A stretch of DNA of 64,000 nucleotides from Ascaris suum (Eukaryota; Nematoda; Chromadorea; Rhabditida; Ascarididae), in the NCBI GenBank assembly GCA_013433145.1, contig CM024171.1:9920065-9984064 (forward strand), read 5' to 3'. This document shows, in pieces, positions 46,432 to 58,700 of this stretch. The position numbers and the translations under genes are program-made. Under the pieces are notes generated by a model. The model worked only from the letters and a program-made list of their open reading frames with translations. It made no database searches and was not told the DNA's origin. The first letter of the stretch is position 1, and each line of letters begins with the position of its first letter.

Positions 46432-48780
46432 TATCGCATTTGATGATTAGTTTCAATGAAATCCTTTCTTTTCACTGTGGGAATATTTTCATTTATCATT
46501 TCGCTTCAAAAAAGTGGAAATTGAAGAAATTTATCTGAGAAGCGATGTGTTTTTTTGCGTCAATCAAATTTCGCTCGTTGCCTTAAAGTGCATTTGAAGA
46601 ATTCATTAGTACATTGTGTATGATAGCATTGCAACAACTTTTTAAAAAAAACTCATGACGTTGAAGCCTCGGGTAAATGAGGAAGGGTCTGAAGCATTAG
46701 AGTATTCATGAGAACTTCATTCAATTTTTGTTCGACAGATCCAAGGCAGAGTGATTCTTGTGATCTCATCCCTTCCGCTCCAGCCACCTTCCTTTCTGCT
46801 CTTATTGAACTAACTTCGCTTTCAAACAATGACTTATGTAATAGAGATCGCATTCAAATATTTATAATCACTTCCGTGTTTGTGGCTGCTTCGGGTACTA
46901 GTTTAATGAGCCTTTCATCGCCTCTTATGTAACAATCGGTAATGTGTCAATCTCTTTCATTGACATTCTCAAGCTCCATTGTATTCATCGCAATGGGAAA
47001 TAAATGGTTTTATGTTTCAAGGGTCTCACCTGTGTTTTCTAATCTGTCCTTCGATTCCTTAGTCTGCAGTTCTGTTCGTACATTCCATTCCCTCTACCTG
47101 CTGCCCCCTTCAAGTTAGTCGCTTTTTTTCTTTCGGAATTCGTCTTCGCTATATTTGATCACGAATGAAATTCAAAAGATTGCAGCAGCTTTGTTTGGAT
47201 CTCTTACGGCTTCCGAAGCGCTAACTTGGGACTAGGGAGATAGTTTGGAAGCTCAGTGTGTTCTGAATTTCAGCATTTTTATAGGTATATTTAATTATTT
47301 TGATTGTTGGAATAAAACCGTTGTTCTTTTATTACCGTTTTATAATGTTAGAGCGATCCATTGATATGTTATTGTGTTTATATGGTTGAATTGTGTCAAT
47401 TTCCGATAAAGCTGACATCTGCGTGTTGACTCCCTCTTTCATTTCAGTCGTACTATCGATTCTGCGCATTTTGCAAATCTCTATATTGCACTAAATATAT
47501 ACTGTATGCTTATTCGGTTGTTTATCCGTCCACAACTCTCCACTTCTTTGCATAGTTCGTTGCCAGTGAAATGGACGGCATCTCCTTAATTACCTTGCCA
47601 GTTATGTTCGGGTGCTTAATATCACCTGACAGCTGCTCGAGCTTCGGTTCACTTAGTTACAGCTATCAGTAACTCTCTCAGACAACTTCACGAAGTAACT
47701 GCTTCGGTAGTACCAATTTTGTAGGAATATTGGGGCAAGCTTCTGTTCCATAGCCCACTTCGAACGATGGGAAGTTTTAATTATTTGGCGTGGATGTTTT
47801 AGTTGCTCAAACTTTCAACTGCATGAATTTATATTACTAGATGTCGACCTGTGAAATGCGAACCTCCGCAGAATGAAAGGGCTCTCTGAGCAAGTTGGCA
47901 GCTTTCACTTGTACTACGGGTTATGGCTGGGGGCAGCCGAGGAGAGGGGGAAGGGTCGACGCATGTTTTGTTGTTTCTGCATTTCACATAAACTTGCTAT
48001 TTACTGGTATCCACTTTCGTGCTTTGAAGTTAGGCTTTTGTATTTTTGTTCAGTGGGAACCACACAATACGGCAGCTTCATCTGTTCATCTGGCCGCATA
48101 TTTTTCCTCGATTGCACCGATTCGAAGGCAATTCGTAGTATGATGTCGAGGCCAAATGTGTGCCTATACTTCAAGAATCACCTCATGTTGCTCAGATGCG
48201 CAGTTTTATGACCTCTCAGATTTCCCCGCTTACTGATGCACTAGATTTCTAATCTCGCCTTTGTTCCTTTAATAAACATCAGTTTCGATCACATTAAGGT
48301 TGAAAGTGTATACAGTAGAAATAGTTGCCAGTATCGAGATTGAACTCGGACATTCAAATCCCGTTGTGTATTGGAGGTGAGCAATACATTCCCTGCAGCA
48401 TTGTACTCGAGCCTCAAGCGCCTGCAATGTCTCTTAGCAGTTTCCTTCTGTTGAATCTCTTAGCGTTGAGTTAATAGGCAAACTTATAAGTAAGCCTTCA
48501 TCTACTGCGCTGATCAAAATGTGGACAGGGTTATGGCGATTTTGCAAACTGAACTTTAGAACTGGGCCATTATCCCGAGTTTCAGAATATTAACTTTTGC
48601 TTTCATGCGTAACTGGCCACGAAGTTTCGCATTAGGAGATATGGTGGGAAGAGCATCCAGTCGCGGAGCGGATAAAAATGGCTCAATTTTGAGATGTCTT
48701 AGAGGTGGACGTCATTTTTACTCTTCGTCAAGGCAGTTTGCAAGAAAACCTCGTCCAATGACTGTGAGGATTCTTGCCTC
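46432..48780. other. Intergenic block after ADAT2
   Basis: No firm gene. A minus-strand frame at 46653-46853, continued upstream to about 46925 but for one TGA, reads RGDERLIKLVPEAATNTEVI and SVEQKLNEVLMNTLMLQTL; it may be a decayed or spliced exon, but no partner was found. Confidence 0.5.
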
Positions 48781-49065
48781 TCAGTTTTCATAAAATTTCA
48801 GCACTGCAATCATCACATCCCAAGATTTTTTTCCCTCTTTCCGCTGTTTTGACGTGAGTAGAAATGTAATTACTGCACTGGCGCATTGGAAGGCTGCAGT
48901 GGCTGCTATCCTGAATATTTCAGAGGATATTTGGTTGTCGGCCAATTGTGTCAGTGTTCCCTCAGTTGTTTGTCGCACCAGTTGATCAAACACTCACCGC
49001 ATGTAAGAGCGATTACATGTGAGAGATTGGTATCCGCGTGTGAGGTAGGTGTGGCTGTCGACTGA
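48781..49065 (-). CDS. Tentative small two-exon gene
   Basis: On the minus strand a clear GTGAGT donor at 48997 and a TATTCAG acceptor ending at 48911 define an 87-base intron. The phase-compatible frame begins at an ATG near 49063 (MSVDSHTYLTRGYQSLTCNR) and after splicing reads IAATAAFQCASAVITFLLTS and KKSWDVMIAVLKFYEN to TGA, about 67 residues with one membrane-like segment. A longer frame upstream (to 49208) is open but enters the second exon at a stop, so it does not use this junction. Family not recognised. Confidence 0.25.
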
Positions 49066-49209
49066 CATAAACTGTCACTCGAATCGATGGTCGGAGTGCA
49101 CTTAGTGGCCGCATTATTGACATGTGAGGACTCGTTTGCTGTCTTTGGCCGGTACTTTGCCACCCAGCTGACGACAGCGCCAATATGTGACGAATAATTG
49201 GATATCACC

Positions 49210-50790
49210 TACCCACGTAGTAGTGGTAACGTCTTTATTCATCCATGTGGGAATAAGGAAAGGATTTTAAAAAATAAAGAGATAAAATAACACGAAAGAG
49301 AATAATTCACGTGTATTCTTGCAAAATATCTGTCGGGGGGGGGGGGGGGGAACGTATCACTGGATAGTTTCTGTAGTGGAGGAAATCCAATTACAAAATG
49401 GAGAGGGTAACACCTTTCGCCGTAGACTGAAATTGCACCGAGTAACCGAATCTCGCCCTTAATAGTTTTGGATCAGTTAGCAAGTTCTACACAAACGCCA
49501 ATCTGTGCGGTTCGTTGCGAGGGAGCGGGTCCACTCACTCGGATGTGTTGCTGGCTGTCTATGCGTGAATTAGTTTTTCTGTGGGCGAGGTGCCCAGCGA
49601 GTGCGCAAACGCGACAATCGATTTGCTTTCGTTGTGGGGCATACTCAACGCTGAAGCATTGCTAATTGGTTTGCCTCACTTGGTGATATTCGTGAACTGT
49701 TCTTTGCCGTCTCTTTTAGCTTTTTACTTGGTATACTTGAAACTGCTAAAACGTTAGGCAATATCGTCACCTCACAACTCTTGTTCCATATATGATGTTG
49801 TTCATTTCTATGTAGAAGGGTCAGCTCCTTTTGGCTGGTCTAGTCGCCAGACCTCCTTGAGAAACTGCACCCTCCGTCAAGCTGCGATCGAGTAAATTGC
49901 GAGACAACGCATGTATAAGGGGCGAGCAGTTTATCACACTTATACAATAAGGTGACAAACAAGAGGGGACATTAGAACAGCTTCAGTCGCAAGCACGTTC
50001 CCGCATTCGAAGACCGCCCTGTCGCCGATCACCTCGCGCACTCCAACGGCAACCCGTAGACGCACTCAGCCTTAAGACCGGTCTAGAAGCTGGAATGAAT
50101 ACATGAGCACATCACATCAAGCCCTTTTCTACCCTCCCGACTCTGGCTCAGGATGTTCTCGCGACACATGCTGGACTGTCATTTGACCTGCCTATAGGCT
50201 CTTGACCTTCTTTGACTTACCTTGCACGGGCGCACTATCCCGCTTGATCTATAGCTGATGATCTACCTTGCACTTGTCGTGGTCGTCAGTAGGCTGTAAA
50301 AGGTGGGAGGATTGTTGGTTTGATTTTAGGGGGGAGGGGGTTGGGGAGGTGAGGAAGGTGAAAAAAGGTTTAGCTGTGTCAAAGGCTGATGCAGAGCATG
50401 GCTTCAAATAAAATGCATACTATTTGTGAGCACTTCTGGCGAGATAATTCTATGTCCTTCTCTATGGTTGCTTTATTTTTATGGATTTGATCCTCTTAAT
50501 TTCTGTTGCTTCAAAATATCGATGTATGCTGATGAGTTGACAAATTATTGTCGATTTTGTGGTCTTGTATATGAATTCTACATTCTACAAAGGGTCTTAT
50601 TGTATTCGCGGAGTGGTCAAAACTGTTGCAGTGAAATGTTTGCCTGTGGCTTATATGAACTTTAGACATGAATTTTTTCTGGGGCTAAGAGGTGTCTTTC
50701 TTTCTTCTATAGGTGTTATAATCGATTTGGATTCAGCGTTCTACTCTAGCTGAAAATATTGCGAGCTGTATTCTCCGCCCTCTGCAGCAT
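49210..50790. other. Intergenic block
   Basis: It has a 16-base G run at 49335-49350 and no supportable gene. The + frame at 49468-49665 is Cys-rich but without splice context. Confidence 0.5.
49335..49350. repeat. G16 homopolymer run
   Basis: Sixteen uninterrupted G, the longest of several such tracts in the window. Confidence 0.9.
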
Positions 50791-50809
50791 GAGCATCGTC
50801 GAATGGCCT

Positions 50810-51300
50810 TCGTCATTTACTGGCAGTCTTTCTTGGTGTACTGTACTCCAGTGTTTTCGCCTTATTTGGTTCCTAATACCAAATTGCTAGGGAATATCCG
50901 GAAACGCTTCATCCGTATTGCTCTTCGCAAAGTTTACCGTGCTTCGTGCCAGCCAAATTACCTCACCAGGCTGTAACTTGTTAACCTGGAGACATTTGAA
51001 TATGGAAGGCTCAAGTCTGTTTGATTCTTTGTTGGGGAATTGTGTGAGGTCCTTCCGGCATCCTACTATTAGAAGATTTCAGTTTGCCCTTCGTAGCCGG
51101 CGTGGGGCATCCACATTTCAGGTGGCCAAAAAATGCTGCAGCACAAACAGTGTTCCGCACAGTCTCCAATTTCAAGTTCTACGAATCCGGAATTTGCTTT
51201 CATTCGATACTCTTAAAGTATTCGCTCGACCATCTTTAAAAATGGGACTGAGTCGCTTCGGTTTGCCCCCTGCTTCCGCTGCCGCATATTGAACATCCTT
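50810..51300 (+). mobile_element. CR1-type LINE relic (end of the reverse transcriptase ORF)
   Basis: The + frame reads FLVYCTPVFSPYLVPNTKLL then GNIRKRFIRIALRKVYRASC, QPNYLTRL, a stop, then LVNLETFEYGRLKS. These match in order the region after the reverse transcriptase of CR1/Jockey-type LINEs (Y-x-x-P-V-W-S-P-Y, Q-R-R-F-T-R, Y-x-x-R-L-x-x-L-x-L-x-x-L-E-Y-R-R-L). A second frame continues with RIRNLLSFDTLKVFARPSLK, resembling the family's closing segment. Stops and a frame change show it is inactive. The open frame at 50918-51292 is partly a shadow of this. The 3' end is probably before the AATAAA near 51431. Confidence 0.75.
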
Positions 51301-51488
51301 TCACTCCGAGTGTTGCTTTGCTGACTTTGTGCTCTTTTCCCTTGTGATGTTCTTTTCTAATCCCCGCTGTGCTTTCTTTAATGCTGCTCATGTCCGTATG
51401 CTGCACATGTTTTCGCACTTCAGAACAATGAAATAAACCAGTAAATGATGGAACTGTCAGGGGAGGGGGCTTTTGTGTCTTACCTTTA

Positions 51489-51500
51489 CCCCCCCCCCCC
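51489..51500. repeat. C12 homopolymer run
   Basis: Twelve uninterrupted C just downstream of the CR1 relic. Confidence 0.85.
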
Positions 51501-51504
51501 TCCA

Positions 51505-52244
51505 TCCTCTCAACATTTCCGTGCTCTTCTTTGCACAACCAACATAAATGCGCAAGGTAAATGGCCACTTCGGGGGAGCATTTCCAAAGTTGGTCATTTT
51601 GTTCGTGTTTTGCTCGGTGGATTTTATACCTTACGCCCCTCTTGCACTTATTTCACCCTAAAAGCCTTATGAAACAAAAGCCACCGCCCTTAGAATCCTG
51701 CGACCTTCAGAAATAAAAAGAAATTGTTTAATCGAGACCACGTAACAAAAAAAAAGCAAAGAAACCGATGATTATCAATTCGTGCAATTTCAGAGGCGAT
51801 GATCCTTGAGGGGAGGAAAGAAGAAATGCTTATACAGGATTAGTTTTCGTTCAGAAAAATGCTGTAGCCGCTACATATGTGTACTGCATAGTCTGAAACA
51901 TCATGGAATATCTTCATCTACCTTTGCTGATTATAACGCCATTAATATTTTATTAGAACATATGAAGATTCGTTGTTTTTATTGCAGAGAGGGGGCGTTG
52001 TAATGAAAAGAAAACATTCATTTTCCTCGCCTCAGAAATTTAGGTAGATGTTCTCAAATTCGAGTTAATGTGTTAAATTCCAAGATTCTGAAGCGCCACA
52101 GAATTATACCATTATATTTATGTAACTTTGAATGTGGCGATATTGCCAGAATGTTCATACTTTCCCTCTGTTACACTTTTGCATCCTTTTACATAACTCT
52201 CAACCTCTACAAATCAGCTATAATTTCCGTTGCGAAGGCAGTTT
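51505..52244. other. Intergenic block between the CR1 relic and the minus-strand gene
   Basis: A/T-rich with no supportable gene. On the + strand TTTCTAG at 52242-52248 and AAG with a consensus GTGAGT donor at 52277 would bound a 28-base micro-exon, but this lies over the last exon of the minus-strand gene and I prefer the latter. Confidence 0.4.
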
Positions 52245-53798
52245 CTAGAGGCTGAAACCTGTCGTCCGTTCGTAAGGTGAGTTAATTCGTCTTCTCTTGA
52301 ACACCTCATCGTTCATTATCGTTTTCGACGATTTCGAATGCTGAATACCGGTTGTTTGCATAGATACTTCTTGCTTAAGCGAAACGATTGTAGGTTTCAT
52401 CATCTGCTCTGTTTGCGCGCAGTTCTTCACCTTAATATTATTGTCGTTCAGAAACCTCGAGGGAGATTTTGTTGGGCTTTTTTTTAAATATTGCTTACCA
52501 CAAACGTATCCTGTATACGTTCATCTAACGTTTTTAGGTGTTTGAAGGTCGCTTTCGATTGTCGTTTCCCCATCCTTATTTGTTTACAAGCAAGTTCTGG
52601 GAAACTGTAATTTCGTTAATTACTTCATAAATCCCTCCTCGAAGAGTATTACATTCATCGCTTCCCCCTCCATCTTCCTTCTTTCCAGCCATTTTACTAG
52701 CTAAGTACTCAAAATCTGTAACACTTATGTTAAAAATCAACCCTTCTTGAAGCAATTCTATAAGACTGTCGACTGTTATCACAATAAATCAAGAATTTGA
52801 GAAATTCATTCCTCGCTTGTTTTATGGATTAGCTGGAAGGACCGTGAGTTGTTTTTATTTGTACTTTTTTCCATCCCCACTCTGTTCATTTTGCTCGTCC
52901 TTGCCATTCACTAAAACTCGAGGTCCTCCCACCAAAATATTAAATATTTGGCAGTATTCTACTTCGTGTAGTGAATTAATAATGGACGGGGTGAGGGAGA
53001 ACGTGGTGAGGAAGGTCTGTCGTTGCAAGAGTTTCGTTTTTTAGATTCTGAAATTAGAGAGTTTGAAGAAGGAAAGTGAAAGTCGCCATCAAGGAATGCC
53101 TATCATCTTTGGCGGAGGCAACCTAAGTTACGAGTAATATGTGGCATTAACTTAATTTATGAGATTTATGAGTATCCATTGTTTGTGTACGTTTATGTTT
53201 AGTAATTTTGAGGCCATCTGTCTTCGCAGTTATAAAGTGCACTGTTTGTAGTAACTGCCAGTTCACCACAAGGGTTTTTTTCGATGTGCTTTGCAGTAAC
53301 TAAACTCTATTTTATCAATGAGAGCGATTCAAGTAGTGAAGTTTCATCTGGCGTCATGAAATCGACCGCAGCATTACTAATATTTATAACTGCAGGGAGA
53401 GAGAATATTGAGGGTGCAACGTTACTGGCTATCCCTGCTTGTTGACCGTTTGTTTTTGTGTTTTTTTTCTGTATCCTATAAAAATCCTTTAATATCTGCA
53501 TAGCTGAATCACCTCCATATTTGTTTTGATGGACTCCATAGTATGTTAAGGTTTTGAAACGATTCTCTTAGCAAGATCACCGCTACTGTTGATTCAACTG
53601 TAATTTGGATCTGGTATGTTCTATGCAGTGCTGCATTACTTTATCTCTTTTATTTCAAATTACTCCATATTGCTTCGAGTCTAGTCGCCTTCGTCTAGTT
53701 TTTCTGCGTTTTTGCAGGTTTCCATCTGCAAAGCTCTTCTTCCAAGCACCTGTATGTGTTCTATATCCAGCTCTTCGATAGTTTCAACTGGAGAATCA
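52245..53798 (-). CDS. Tentative four-exon gene of unknown function (3' part)
   Basis: Read on the minus strand, four exons chain with matching phases: 53798-53750, 53495-53378, 52772-52624 and 52430-52245, with introns of 254, 605 and 193 bases. The acceptors are CTAGTTTCAG, GCTATGCAG, GTGATAACAG and ATATTAAG. The product would read DSPVETIEELDIEHIQ, then ILKDFYRIQKKNTKTNGQQ, a leucine-rich DSLIELLQEGLIFNISVTDF, an acidic/Gly stretch KKEDGGGSDEC, and a basic tail KRRRINSPYERTTGFSL before TAG. The first exon needs two bases from a still earlier exon, so the 5' end lies beyond 53.8 kb and was not found. The donors at 53377 (GTAATG), 53749 (GTGCTT) and 52623 (GTAATT) are modest. No domain recognised. 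Confidence 0.42.
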
Positions 53799-54414
53799 CT
53801 GAAACTAGAATTAAGGAATTTATTGGGAGTCATTTGCGTCAGTAATAAACTATAGCTGTCGATTTTGTTAATTGGTGTAAATATTTTGAATAGAAACGTA
53901 AATACCAAGAAATAGCAGGCAGTTTGCATCGATATGTTTTCTGTCGTGCGCCGAATGAATCACAGAGGAAACGTTTTATGAATGATGATTTGCACGAGTG
54001 ATCGGAAAAGTTAAGTAAAAACGTCTTATTATGCATATTCGATCATTTATTTCCGACTGACGAAATTGTTTGTTAGTTAATCTGCAATGGTACATTTCAT
54101 GCCAAATTGCATAGCACACCTTTGTAGTTGCTATCGTGACCAGTCAAATGAGTTAGAAATGATTAATTGAACGCTAGCCGTTTTTATTTCGGTATATGCA
54201 AAGCCGCAGCCAAGGGAGAGGGAAGGTCTCTTTCGCCATCAATCTCCCTTTACCCCTCTCCCACCAAACCTGTAATTTCCGTGAAGTCGTAGTTTTTAAT
54301 GTGCACGTTCATTTGGCTGCCCCGATTGGCGCATTATTACAACTATTTTAGTCTGTGAGCTTTTATGCCTCTCTCGCAAAGATTTCCTTTGATGTTGCAA
54401 GCACGTATGCGTAT

Positions 54415-54434
54415 ACATATATATATATATATAG
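54415..54434. repeat. AT microsatellite
   Basis: About ten AT/TA units in an otherwise unremarkable A/T-rich stretch. Confidence 0.85.
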
Positions 54435-55183
54435 GCACGCACCGTATCATCGACCGGTTCATTAGTTGTTGGCAGTAGGATGCAGTATAGCAGTATTAAC
54501 GTATTATTCGGTAGGATGCAATGCGAAAGCGCGTACCGAATCACTTGCAGGATCTCGTGTTTCTGCCATAGGCAAATATTGTTGTTATGTGCGTTTCGGG
54601 AAACGGTTGATCAGGTGGATCTCATTGTGTCATTTGCGCTGTGTGTATATTTTGTTGTTAACTGGCAGCTAACGAAACCTGGTCGATCACATTTGTATAT
54701 GCAATTTTCCCCATTTGTTAAGTTTTCGTTGTGATTAGGAAAGCGGTTTGTTTTGGACAAGAGTTTGAAGCGATCATCGGATCGCGATCTGCGTGTCAGT
54801 ACCTATTAATTCCTCTTTAATTCGGGCGACATTCATCCCTCTTCGAATGCCACGTTGTTTGCTGTCGTTTTTGCAGTTTTATTCATTCAGATTTATTCAG
54901 TGCTATCCTAGTATTATTCGTTCTTGTTGGCTTAGCCGGTGTCATTCTTTGCTTCATCATTGCACTTTGGTGGATTGATGTTTTCTGTTTTGGTGCACAC
55001 AGATTCATTCGACAGTTTTACTGTTATATATGCACTGGACTTTGCAGATTGATGCAAAAATGCCTATTGATGTTGTAGTGCTGTTTTCAGTATTTGCTTA
55101 GATGTATCCCCCCAAGGGCTTCAAGATATGAGCCAAGCAAGCTGTAGCAATAGTCTTAGTGCGTGCAGTGGGCGGTTTTCTTG

Positions 55184-55521
55184 ATGCTGATAGAGTCGAC
55201 GGTTGAGGAGTCTGAAGGTATGGTGCCTAAAAAGGCAGAAAATGGTTCGGATTGCCCTGTCGTCAAAAATGGACCATTTGTGAACAGCTGTTTAGATCTA
55301 CACAGTATTCCTACGTTTTTGACCTGTAGCCCCCTAACTTTTTTTCGAGGGAGACCTCACCTTAGTCATATCCTCTCAAACGTTCTCGTGACTAAATTGA
55401 AAAGGGAATTGAGAAGGTGGGTAGAAATCTGCCGTCTAAGCGAATTAAGTGAAAGCACAGCGAACCTTCCCGGTTTCGAAAAGAAATTGGGCAAAGCGCA
55501 AATCAAGAGCGATGGAGAAAG
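55184..55521 (+). CDS. Tentative coding exon, possible first exon
   Basis: An ATG at 55184 opens about 112 codons, a long frame for this window, with MLIESTVEESEGMVPKKAEN, SCLDLHSIPTFLTCSPLTFF, LKRELRRWVEICRLSELSES and LPGFEKKLGKAQIKSDGE. It runs to a possible GTAGCG donor, otherwise stopping at TAG one codon later. The antisense strand is also open over most of it (55366-55701), which weakens the case. No domain and no following exon recognised. Confidence 0.27.
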
Positions 55522-55709
55522 GTAGCGACTTTCAATTGTTTGCGTCCGAAGTTCTTGACGAAATTCATTCACCTGCTGGTCAGAAAGATACATGCAGTCG
55601 GTGGCATGGGAATTGGCTGCTTTCCTCAAAACCCATACCCTCTGTCCTCCTTGTGACTCGATAGTAATGCGAGAGGAATAAGCAATAAAATAAAATTTCA
55701 CCTGCTACC

Positions 55710-58700
55710 GGTGGGGTAGGGCGTAGAGACGGTTTTCAAGCGCACGACTTTGTATGATCCTCATTTTCGAAAAGGACACCATGTTTAGCGCCTTTCTTTG
55801 TTCTTACATGAGCTAAAGTGGAAATGATTCTCGTGATCCTCATTGGTGTTATCTTCCACCTGTTTCGATCGCTGGCGAACAGAGAAAATTGCTCAGAAGC
55901 AGTGAACCCCAGCACTCTAAAGCATCAGAACTCTTTCTCAATGGTGTTACAATTCCATCGGCTTTTTTCTGTCGTCTGAAGTTGTATGGCTATCCTTTGA
56001 GCCTGTTCAAAACCTCGTGAAGAAATTCATTAAAGCAGGAAATAACGGCAATTAACACCAGCTTTTGTGACTTCAGCAGCCCCCAATATGTCATTTACAC
56101 GAGTTGTGCTTGTGATCGCAGTTGATTGGTTTTTGCTTGATTGAGACATTCGATAAAATTGTCCTCTTAAGTTTCTTAGTGCTCATGATGTGCTTCGACT
56201 GTGTTCGGTCGTTTTGCCTTCTTCATTGTGAAAGAGTGATCACAGCGGCGGCTGAAATGATTGATTCATCAGCTGCAGGCAGTTTTTTTTTTTCCACGAA
56301 TGCAGGGGCACCGAATTTCAACTCAAGTGCTATAATAACTGCTCTATACCAACCCTTTTCCCCTTTAAGGCTGTTTTTACTCGGAATGATTTTTGCATAA
56401 ACTGGCGACAGCTTTGCTTCACATTCCTAACCAGTAGAAGATTAATTAGGAAGAATGGGGTGTAACGATGTAAGGTTCCTGGTTTGGCTCTCTGCCCTTA
56501 ATTTGTCCCTGATTGATTCGCAAGCACGAGTTCAACCACATGCTGTGTAATCGGACAGCGACGCAAGAGGTTAAAGTTTTTCTCAAGCCTTAAAAAATCA
56601 ACGGTAGTAACGGCGAGGGAGGTGTGTGTGTGTGGGGGGGGGGGGGTTAACACGACCGCATGGGGATGGGGGTTGTCGTTTTGATAAAGCCTGTGAACGA
56701 ATACTGCCTCGTCCGCACCAACCAGCACCGGACGCTCCTCACGCCCGAGCAACTTCGCCGCCCGACTGCACTCCGCTATGGTCAGGACTGGCCCTCGTAA
56801 GGACGACACCTCACATGAAAAGCTAGAAGCACACTGATTCGCGTAAGCGATCACCCTGTCCTTTCATACGCACCTATCCTTGCCTCGAGGCATTCGTAGA
56901 AAATTCGATACGTCTTATGCTCATAGTTCCTTTGCTCTGCCAGAAAGCAGTTGATCTACAATTTATTTGACAGCCACTCTGCAGGAGGATTAACAGAATT
57001 CTTCGCGTATAATCTGTTTCACTTTATCGCATATCAGTCTCCCGGTTGAATTAATCGGTGTAAGCTGAACACATTGGCTCATTTAGGGGCTGTCCAATGA
57101 AGCATCTCGAGAATTTCGTACATCTTGGTGAGTGTGTGCCATTGCACACTGCATCAAAGTCGAATTCACTACTCGCTATTACAATAAACAACTAACATAG
57201 TGACAGCTATTAACGAACTTCACCTCAATGGATGTGTCTAAGAAAATCTTTCGAGTCGACATGCAAACGTTACCTTATCAAATGTCGCATTCTTCTATTT
57301 TCATGAAAGTTTATAGTTGCATGCACGATAATGCAGATGATTTAAGGATCCTTCTAATTTCCATAACATGGACATTCGTTCTTCGTACCCGCTGGATTTT
57401 TATTTATTTTAATCGGCAAAGCATTCATTACGAATAAATGTCTCTTCATGTCATTACCACTTCCTCTTAGGTGAAGTTATAAGGTAGCGTGAAGGTGAGG
57501 GCTTAGGCTTGTCTCCTGTCCATCGGATACTGACGAGTCGATTCATCGTTGTTCCGCTGAAGAGGAGAGCTGTGACGTGCTGCACCACTCTTCCCTATGA
57601 GGCCACTGGTCGAAATGACTCAGTAGGACGAAGTCAAACATTCTCCTGGGAACTCTCTTAAAACAGACCGTGCAGTAAGCGATATTAACGAAGAATCACC
57701 GCTGAATGCCCAGCACAAATCATACGAAAAGAAGAAATCCGACTCATTTCGTAGTTGTATTGCGGTTAACGATGATGTCGGCGGAACTGCCGACTTCGTC
57801 TAGAATATCGTTATCGGATGAAGAGAGGTTGGATGATGGGATCTGAGGGGCGGAAAGACCGGCTACCCTTTTTCATTTGCAAGTTTGCCAGGTCACCAGA
57901 GTGATCATTAAAAATGGTTTGTAAAACCATTTTACGCGGAATAGTATGTTCAGTCTCGTCCGTTTTAAATTCCTTCACGGCAAATCTGCATTAAACACTC
58001 TAACATCGTTTATCAAGAAAAGATATCGCAAAAATATAGAGGTGGGAGGTTGTTGGCTGTTCACCGAAATTAGTGGGAGGATTTCTTTTCTCAAACATTC
58101 CAAATAAGAAAGAAGGTTAGCGTATCTCCGCCGCATCCAATTTTTACCGATGTGCCTCAAGGGAATGTGTTTCTGCCCGAAATTTTTCATCTTATGCACT
58201 AATTGTGTTTCGATGCAATATACAGAGCACTTCCATGATTTTTTTGCCGGCCATTCTGAAATAAACCGATCCTAAAAGGATTGCGCTACCGGTTTCCACT
58301 TCTTGCAACAGAATCTTCATCGTTTACAAGACCGCTTCAATTTATGGCAAATTAACGTTTCGTGTGCATTAACATCTGATATGAGTGCTTCTGAACGTTT
58401 GATAGTGAGACTTTTGCCTTTAAAAAAAAGAGAGAAAAAATCTGAATTTGAGTAGTTATCTCGCGCACAGCGGAATCAAATTTCCTGCTAGGGCAGATTG
58501 ACTAGTACGAGGTGAAAATAAATGTTGCCTCGACCATTTAAAAAGTATTTTTGGCTTGAGAGGATGATTTCGCAGTGCCATATGGTGATAAAAATACATT
58601 CCATTCACAGCGCAGTATTCGCTAAGGTGTTTTGATTTTCGAAAACAGCATCTACTGCATAGCTGCCAGGAGATGATCGACTTTCTGTTTTGATTTTTTC

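Noticed and set aside
48340..48400. tRNA-like T-arm (GAGTTCAATCTCGA on the minus strand)
   Set aside because: No acceptor stem, D arm or anticodon arm could be folded around it.
55366..55701. 111-codon minus-strand open frame
   Set aside because: Mostly antisense to the + frame at 55184-55521, which has an ATG and more protein-like content; neither is secure.
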